Assembly: GCA_021784975.1 (NCBI GenBank)
Contig: JAJYGU010000482.1
Coordinates: forward strand, 1-18,881
DNA: 18,881 bases
From: Planctomycetota bacterium
Lineage (GTDB): Bacteria; Planctomycetota; Planctomycetia; Pirellulales; Thermoguttaceae
Direction: 5' to 3'
Shown: positions 14,926-18,881 of the stretch, one piece after another
Position numbering within the stretch: position 1 is the first letter of the stretch
Layout of the letters: the number at the start of each line of letters is the position of its first letter
Position numbers and translations under genes: made by a program
Notes under the pieces: model-generated
Database searches by the model: none
What the model saw: only the letters and a program-made list of their open reading frames with translations
Told to the model about the DNA's origin: nothing

Positions 14926-15989
14926 TCCGTCTCGCGATCGTTCGCGGCCCGATGATCGTAGAAGCGGCGTCTCGCCGCTTTAGGCTTTAGGCTTTGGGCT
15001 TTCCGCGGCGTGGGGTCGAGGAAGGCGTAGTGGGCCAGGCGACTGCGGAATTCGGCGGAGGCGAGATAGCCATGGACGTCGTGCATACTGCCCATCGAGC
15101 CGCTTACGTCGACGACTTCCACTGACTTAGCCCGCTCGCTCAATAGCGGACCGACCAAGCCTATCGCCTCCGGCCCACCACGGCCGTAAAGCCGCGGGTA
15201 CCAACGCAATACGCGATCGCAAGGATTGCGGGTGATGAACACCCGCTGGGCCGCGGTGAGCGCTAGCCCGTTGCGATGGCCAAGCAACAGCCAGTTGCTG
15301 TCGATAGCGGCCGCCAGCAGCATCGCCCGCAGGGGTCTGGGCGTTGGCGGATTGGCCGGCGATCGGCCGGCCGCCAAACTGCGTCCGGCCACTTGGCCGC
15401 CCGCCAAGAGTTGCAGCGATCCGGTGACGATCCGCGCGCCGAAGCTATGCCCGATCAAACAGACGGGCGTTTTGGCGGGCAGGGCGGCCAGCCATTTGGC
15501 GAGGTAGTAGCTTTCCGCGTCGGTATCGGCCTGTTGTCTCTGCATGTCGGGTCGGATGCGCCGCGACTGGCGGTCGCTGGGCCACGACCAGATCACGCAA
15601 CGAAAGGGCCGGTCGCCGGCGTCTGGCCGCAGCATTTGATAGACGCCCCAGCCATATTCAACCGCTTCGTCGGCGCTGTTCCAACTGCCGTGAACGAACA
15701 CCACCACCGGCACGGAGGGGCCCGCGGCCGCCGAGACCGCCTTGGCCTCCCTTGGGATCCAGCCGCCGTCGGTCTTCCATTGCCAGCAGTGGATGTCGGC
15801 GGCGGCTTGTTCCAGCCCGCCGCATTGCGGGGCCTCGCGAGTACTCACCAGCCACAGCGATTGGGTCTTGGCGTTGTTCGCCTGGCTGCCCGCTGGCGGG
15901 GCGCCAGGCGCCCGATTGCCGCTCAGGGCCAGCGTGGCCCACATGGCCAGGCAGAGGCCGATTTTGCTTGGTAGGCGATTTGCGACCAT
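14733..15989 (-). CDS. Exported DUF900-like alpha/beta hydrolase with an extended C-terminus
   Basis: An exported serine hydrolase of unknown substrate, 418 residues as read. Residues 1-30 form a signal peptide. The fold markers are VVVFVHGSWNSADEA (about 95-109), VIWSWPSD (132-139) and the nucleophile elbow LIGHSFGAR with S182; D258 in RNPCDRV and H303 or H306 in MHDVHGY are candidates for the rest of the triad. This order matches DUF900-type hydrolases. The recognisable fold ends near residue 326 (AHYAFLDP). The last 90 residues come from a repeat and hairpin (KAQSLKPKAARRR) and then from the antisense of the BY-kinase-like gene. They probably reflect a lost stop codon rather than a real domain. 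I chose the ATG at 15989, with GGGGAG 7 nt upstream and the signal peptide directly after; a reading from 16226 would translate a repeat. Confidence 0.75.
   Translation of the reverse strand: MVANRLPSKIGLCLAMWATLALSGNRAPGAPPAGSQANNAKTQSLWLVSTREAPQCGGLEQAAADIHCWQWKTDGGWIPREAKAVSAAAGPSVPVVVFVHGSWNSADEAVEYGWGVYQMLRPDAGDRPFRCVIWSWPSDRQSRRIRPDMQRQQADTDAESYYLAKWLAALPAKTPVCLIGHSFGARIVTGSLQLLAGGQVAGRSLAAGRSPANPPTPRPLRAMLLAAAIDSNWLLLGHRNGLALTAAQRVFITRNPCDRVLRWYPRLYGRGGPEAIGLVGPLLSERAKSVEVVDVSGSMGSMHDVHGYLASAEFRSRLAHYAFLDPTPRKAQSLKPKAARRRFYDHRAANDRETDYLPRATQPMSWPPTDAITWAASPTARREVWPSRTTRHTPSQAAPRAATCWCANDGASSRTSGY
14962..15003. repeat. Hairpin plus TAGGCTT repeats between convergent genes
   Basis: AAGCGGCG and CGCCGCTT form a perfect 8-bp stem with a TCT loop at 14962-14980. 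The heptamers TAGGCTT, TAGGCTT and TGGGCTT follow. It lies just past the BY-kinase-like stop, so it could act as a terminator for the plus-strand operon. It is also inside the extended reading frame of the minus-strand hydrolase. I remember this kind of hairpin as a frequent intergenic repeat in planctomycetes. Confidence 0.6.
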
Positions 15990-16084
15990 GGTAATGCTCC
16001 CCCGGTGAACTGTGGTGGATTTTCCACAATTGTAGTTCACGGTCAACCGTGCCGGGCCCGCGAGAGGCGAAAAGGGAACGAGAA

Positions 16085-16172
16085 GGGGACAGTCCCATTC
16101 TTGTGGCGGGCGGGCACCAATCGAAGGTTGGTCGCGGCAGCGTGGTCGCCACAAAAAATCAGGATCGTCCCC
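16085..16172. repeat. Long palindromic element with a wide loop, intergenic copy
   Basis: The left arm at 16085-16108 (GGGGACAGTCCC, then ATTCTTGTGGCG) pairs with the right arm at 16147-16172 (CGCCACAAAAAATC, then AGGATCGTCCCC), with a few mismatches. The loop is 38 nt, against 4 nt in the copy at 2729. The arms match the same consensus, so the loop length varies. Confidence 0.7.
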
Positions 16173-16220
16173 CTCGGACCAGTGGGAAAACGCAGCGGTC
16201 AAGAAAACACCGTGTTGCAT

Positions 16221-16248
16221 TTGCACATCATCAATCCTGGTGTAGAGT
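16221..16248 (+). promoter_or_regulatory. Possible sigma70-type promoter for the lipoprotein pair
   Basis: TTGCAC, a 16-nt spacer and TAGAGT lie about 55 nt before the first lipoprotein start. Both boxes deviate from consensus, so this is only a candidate. Confidence 0.3.
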
Positions 16249-16303
16249 TTTCAAGGCGATGGCTTCGCGATGGAGCATTAGGTTTCCAGCGGAGGAATGA
16301 ACC

Positions 16304-16582
16304 ATGAAGAGGTTCCTGATTCTAGCGGTTTTCGGGATGCTGCTGGGCAGCGCCGCGGGATGCCACTGCTGTGACGGCCTCTGGCGCGGCTCGGCCTACC
16401 AACAACCCTGCCCGTCAGGCGTCGCTTGCCCGTCCTCGTGTAGTTCGTGTGGGGCGGGCGCGGCCGTGCCGGCGGTCGGTCCGGCCGCACCGGCACTGGC
16501 CCCGGCGCCGACGATGGTCCCGGCACCGGCGGTTGGTCCGGCGCCCGCGATCGGGCCGGCGATGGCTGCTCCGGCGCCGTAA
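16304..16582 (+). CDS. Small Cys-rich, Ala/Pro-repeat probable lipoprotein
   Basis: A protein of 92 residues. MKRFLILAVFGMLLGSAAGC looks like a lipoprotein signal, with the cysteine at 20 as the likely lipidation site, although the -3 residue is Ala rather than Leu. A cysteine-rich stretch follows (CHCCDG, CPSGVACPSSCSSC, to about residue 49). The protein ends in a Pro/Ala/Gly/Val tail with repeated PAPxxGPAP-like units. GGAGG lies 8 nt before the ATG. I know no function; the cysteines could bind metal or form disulfides outside the membrane. It is followed 46 nt later by a second protein of the same design, so the pair may be a duplication. Confidence 0.65.
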   Translation: MKRFLILAVFGMLLGSAAGCHCCDGLWRGSAYQQPCPSGVACPSSCSSCGAGAAVPAVGPAAPALAPAPTMVPAPAVGPAPAIGPAMAAPAP

Positions 16583-16628
16583 GTCATGCCGCAACCGGCC
16601 AGGTGCATTGCTCAGAAGGAGATCTACC

Positions 16629-16844
16629 ATGAAGCGATTGACGATTCTGGGTGTCTTGGGGGCATTAGTGTTGCTGGCCACGAGCGGATGCTGTTCCTGG
16701 CGCCCGGCGTGGGCGTCCCGCTGCTGTCCGCAGCAAGGGTGCGTGGTTTCGGACGGCTGTTGCGTGTCCGACTCGCCCTGCTGCGATGGTTGCGGAGGTG
16801 GCGTCCCGGTGGTGGCAGCCCCCTGTGCCTCGTGCGGACGATAG
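16629..16844 (+). CDS. Second small Cys-rich probable lipoprotein
   Basis: A protein of 71 residues resembling its upstream neighbour: MKRLTILGVLGALVLLATSGC ends in a lipobox-like LATSGC, with C21 as the likely lipidated residue. The mature part has 13 cysteines in about 50 residues (CC, RCCPQQGC, DGCC, SPCCDGCGGG, CASC). It lacks the long Ala/Pro tail of the first protein. AAGGAG lies 9 nt before the ATG. The reading frame is also open far upstream, in a different frame over the first lipoprotein gene, but that Arg-rich translation is implausible. The function is unknown. Confidence 0.65.
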   Translation: MKRLTILGVLGALVLLATSGCCSWRPAWASRCCPQQGCVVSDGCCVSDSPCCDGCGGGVPVVAAPCASCGR

Positions 16845-17022
16845 CCCGTACTTCCTTCCCACCGGCGACGGCATCCTGCCCCAAGTGCGACTCACTGTGA
16901 ACGTGCCTGCGCGATACGGAGGCGCCTGTCCCAGGTCCATCCGAGCAACCTTCCGTCGTGCCGATGCGGCGCACCGCTGCTCCCGGCGGTTGTAGACGCG
17001 GCCCCTCCTGGTCAGCGAGTGG
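16845..17022. other. Convergent gap with no recognisable gene
   Basis: This 178-nt stretch lies between the second lipoprotein and the stop of the acetyltransferase. I see no convincing terminator within it and no small gene. The nearest strong hairpin is in the end of the acetyltransferase gene. Confidence 0.45.
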
Positions 17023-18171
17023 TCATCGCCGGTCGGCCGTGGAATCCTGACCACGGCCGACCGCGATCGACCGCTGCCGGCCGGCCTTCCACCAGCGCTT
17101 CACGCGGAGCAACTGTGCCCGCCATCGCATGGGTGCGAAGTGGCTGTAACGCATGATGGTTGCCAGGCGGGTTTGAAAGGGCCGCTTGCTCTTCAGTGAG
17201 CCGACGCCCATATCGTAAAAGCGGTCGCCGCGGGCAAAGCTGTCGCGGAGGGTGTAGGCCAGCAGCAGGTTGCCGGTTCCCTGGCGGGCCCAGCGTGGAT
17301 CGTAACCGCGGCGTAGTCCGTAGACGTAGCCGCCGCTGGCGTAACCATAAATGAAGGCTGCCGGCTGACCGCCGACCAAGAGCAGATTCAGATCGACCGC
17401 CCCGGCGGCGGCTGCCGCGGCGTGTGTTTCTCGCAGGAAATCGCGGACCGCCGGGTGTGAGAGCGTGGTGCCGTCGCTGGCCGCCGCCTGCCAGCTTCGC
17501 CGTGCAATCTCTTCGCAAGCGTCGTACAGATCCCACCGCGGGCAGCCGTCGTGGTAGGTGGCGCCCGCGGGACGATATCGCAGGTAGGAAATCGACGCCT
17601 GATCGGCTAGTTTCCGCTCGGCCTGGCGGAAGCGCCGTCGCCACCCGCCTTTGCGGCCCGACCAATAGGCGTCCCAACTGCCGGAGAGATCGACCAGGGC
17701 AATCCGGTCCCAGACGCTCGCCTGGGCTTGGAACCCGGCCCGCCACATAGCCCGTTGCGTTTCGGCGGTGTCGAGGCCGATCGCTCCCTGCCAGCGGAGC
17801 TCCAGGAGATCCCAATGGCGCGGCGTGCGGCGCACATGAGCCAGGGCGGCTGCCAACGCAACGCCCGGCTGGGGGCCGATCGGCCCGTAGAACGAGCCCC
17901 AATCGTGCAAGGGGTAGGTGAGGACGCGAATGCGGCCGATGCGCGTCGGCTCCCACCGCTCCACCAAGGGTACAATGCCGATCGGCCGGCCCGCGGCGAG
18001 AACGATCAACGTCCGCAGCCGTTGCCCGGCCGCGAAGTGCCGCCAGTACGCCTCCAGCCATTCCAACGACTGGAAGAAACTGGCCCCCGGGGTAATCGCC
18101 AGCAGATCGCTCCAGACGTGGCGGTAGGGTGCGAGCTGTTGGATCTCCTGAATTTCGAGCACGCGGTCCAT
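17023..18171 (-). CDS. FemAB/BioF2-type GNAT acetyltransferase (CelD/BcsL-like)
   Basis: A cytoplasmic acyl- or aminoacyl-transferase-like protein of 382 residues. Its N-terminal part has the family's SFFQSLEWLEAYWRHF (31-46) and RPIGIVPL (62-69). The BioF2-like domain follows: WDAYWSGRKGGWRRRFRQAERKL (166-188), then GGQPAAFIYGYASGGYVYGLRRGYD (267-291) and FYDMGVGSLKSKRPF (318-332), where an acetyl-CoA-type fold ends. Proteins of this family occur in cellulose and exopolysaccharide loci, including the PEP-CTERM-associated FemAB-like group. That fits the Wzz/BY-kinase-like operon 2 kb away, but the exact substrate is unknown. The start at 18171 lacks a good ribosome binding site. It is preferred because a longer reading to 18288 overlaps the upstream TPR gene. 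The gap to that gene is 28 nt, so they are probably co-transcribed. Confidence 0.8.
   Translation of the reverse strand: MDRVLEIQEIQQLAPYRHVWSDLLAITPGASFFQSLEWLEAYWRHFAAGQRLRTLIVLAAGRPIGIVPLVERWEPTRIGRIRVLTYPLHDWGSFYGPIGPQPGVALAAALAHVRRTPRHWDLLELRWQGAIGLDTAETQRAMWRAGFQAQASVWDRIALVDLSGSWDAYWSGRKGGWRRRFRQAERKLADQASISYLRYRPAGATYHDGCPRWDLYDACEEIARRSWQAAASDGTTLSHPAVRDFLRETHAAAAAAGAVDLNLLLVGGQPAAFIYGYASGGYVYGLRRGYDPRWARQGTGNLLLAYTLRDSFARGDRFYDMGVGSLKSKRPFQTRLATIMRYSHFAPMRWRAQLLRVKRWWKAGRQRSIAVGRGQDSTADRR
17033..17060. terminator. Strong 10-bp hairpin at the 3' end of the acetyltransferase gene
   Basis: TCGGCCGTGG and CCACGGCCGA pair perfectly around an 8-nt loop. It overlaps the last codons of the gene (encoding GRGQDSTADR) and lies 7 nt before the stop in the direction of transcription. 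There is no T-tract, so it may be a factor-assisted terminator, a mobile hairpin, or protection for the mRNA end. Confidence 0.4.
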
Positions 18172-18199
18172 GTTGAAAGGGTAGCTTATTTTCGGCGGC

Positions 18200-18881
18200 T
18201 CACGGCGCCTTCGGCGCCAACGCAGCCGGCATCTCGCGATAAGCGGCCCCGGAATCGTAGAGTTGAAGCTTGGCTCGCAGGGATTCAACTAGCTTGGATT
18301 TGTGCTGTACGTCGGCTAGGATCAGGGCCTTTTGGGCGGTAGCCCGGGCGTCGGGAAACCGCTTGGCTTCGGCATAGGCGGCCGCCAACGTGCTGAGGAT
18401 GGCGGGCTGTTTACCGCCGGAGAGCTTGACCGCCTTCTCAGCCAACGCCACCGCTTCGGCCGCGTTGCGGACGGCGGCAAAGGGACTGGTGGCCAGCAGC
18501 CAAGCGGTGTTGTTCAAAAGCACCAGGTCGTCGGGGCGGCGGCGGAGCAATGCCCGTTGCTGTTTCAAGGCATCCTGGCTGCGATTCTGCTCGGTAACGA
18601 TCAACTGCAGGTTCTGCTTTCCGCGGGCGTGATTGGGATTGGTTTCCAGGGCCTTACGAAAATGCGCCGCCGCCTCGTCCAGCAGCCCTTCCATGCCCAA
18701 GGCCGCGCCCAAGTTAACGTGGGCGTCGACATTCTCGGGCTGGAGCTTCAGCGCCTTTTGATAATGCTCGATCGCCTGATCGAGCTTTCCTTGCCGGCGG
18801 AGCACCACGCCGAGGTCGATCAGGGCATCGACGCACTCGGGCTGAATCTCCAAGGCCTGGCGATACTTTTCGGCCGCCTCG
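18200..18881 (-). CDS. TPR protein, 5' end beyond the window
   Basis: A tetratricopeptide-repeat protein whose start lies outside the window; at least 226 residues are visible. The first part has canonical 34-residue TPR units: DALIDLGVVLRRQGKLDQAIEHYQKALKLQP, then AHVNLGAALGMEGLLDEAAAHFRKALETNP. A region around DDLVLLNNTAWLLATSP and NAAEAVALAEKAVKLSGG follows, which I recognise as a frequent end of long TPR proteins in planctomycetes and verrucomicrobia. The frame continues open to the edge (EAAEKYRQALEIQPECV), so the internal TTG is not the start. TPR arrays mediate protein contacts; here the partner could be the acetyltransferase encoded 28 nt downstream or the polysaccharide machinery, which is inference. 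Confidence 0.85.
   Translation of the reverse strand, partial: EAAEKYRQALEIQPECVDALIDLGVVLRRQGKLDQAIEHYQKALKLQPENVDAHVNLGAALGMEGLLDEAAAHFRKALETNPNHARGKQNLQLIVTEQNRSQDALKQQRALLRRRPDDLVLLNNTAWLLATSPFAAVRNAAEAVALAEKAVKLSGGKQPAILSTLAAAYAEAKRFPDARATAQKALILADVQHKSKLVESLRAKLQLYDSGAAYREMPAALAPKAP

Larger units (their letters stand above)
15990..16303. other. 314-nt divergent intergenic region
   Basis: This region lies between the divergent hydrolase and lipoprotein genes. It contains the long palindromic element at 16085-16172. A possible plus-strand promoter has TTGCAC at 16221-16226, a 16-nt spacer and TAGAGT at 16243-16248. The lipoprotein ribosome binding site GGAGG lies near 16291. I see no reading frame with a recognisable product and no RNA gene. 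Confidence 0.6.

Noticed and set aside
15990..16226. Upstream extension of the DUF900-like hydrolase
   Set aside because: It would translate the palindromic element at 16085-16172. The ATG at 15989 has a ribosome binding site and a signal peptide.
16371..16628. N-terminal extension of the second lipoprotein
   Set aside because: It overlaps the first lipoprotein gene in another frame, gives an Arg-rich sequence, and would bury the lipoprotein signal.

Overview
The window looks like a GC-rich chromosomal segment from a planctomycete, probably a Pirellulales-type bacterium. This is inferred from gene content: a DUF4838 glycoside-hydrolase-like protein beside a neutral-ceramidase-like hydrolase, a small protein with a C-terminal block that I recall from planctomycetes, a duplicated secreted beta-barrel-like domain, a Hanks-type kinase, tiny Cys-rich lipoproteins, and palindromic repeats scattered between and inside genes. 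I see no rRNA, tRNA, CRISPR array, transposase, phage gene or replication origin.

Layout. Minus strand 80-4083: two exported proteins in probable tandem, a ceramidase-like metallohydrolase followed by a DUF4838 protein, separated by a palindromic repeat. Plus strand 4330-5106: an exported protein made of two copies of one domain. It converges, with a 5-nt gap, on a very basic small protein at 5112-5588 (minus). Plus strand 5848-7692: a membrane Ser/Thr kinase. Plus strand 7920-10963: hemB (porphobilinogen synthase), coupled with a 2-nt gap to a secreted two-domain alpha/beta hydrolase. Plus strand 11049-14925: an exopolysaccharide-type operon encoding a Wzz-like chain-length protein, an ExeA-like AAA ATPase and a BY-kinase-like ATPase. 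Minus strand 14733-15989: an exported DUF900-like alpha/beta hydrolase whose 3' end runs antisense into the BY-kinase-like gene. Plus strand 16304-16844: two adjacent small Cys-rich lipoproteins. Minus strand 17023 to the right edge: a FemAB/BioF2-type acetyltransferase preceded by a TPR protein that is cut by the window edge.

How the genes work together. The Wzz-like, ExeA-like and BY-kinase-like genes are the kind of set that controls chain length and export of a surface polysaccharide. The acetyltransferase 2 kb away belongs to a superfamily often found in such loci. The left-hand secreted hydrolases suggest breakdown of glycans or glycolipids. The kinase and hemB are housekeeping or signalling genes with no obvious link to these.

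The most unusual signal is a dispersed palindromic element built on GGGACAGTCCC. At least three long copies and three or four half copies are present. Several are embedded in frame in protein linkers, and they are read in two different frames. This resembles, in behaviour only, the Rickettsia palindromic elements. I know no established name for it in planctomycetes.
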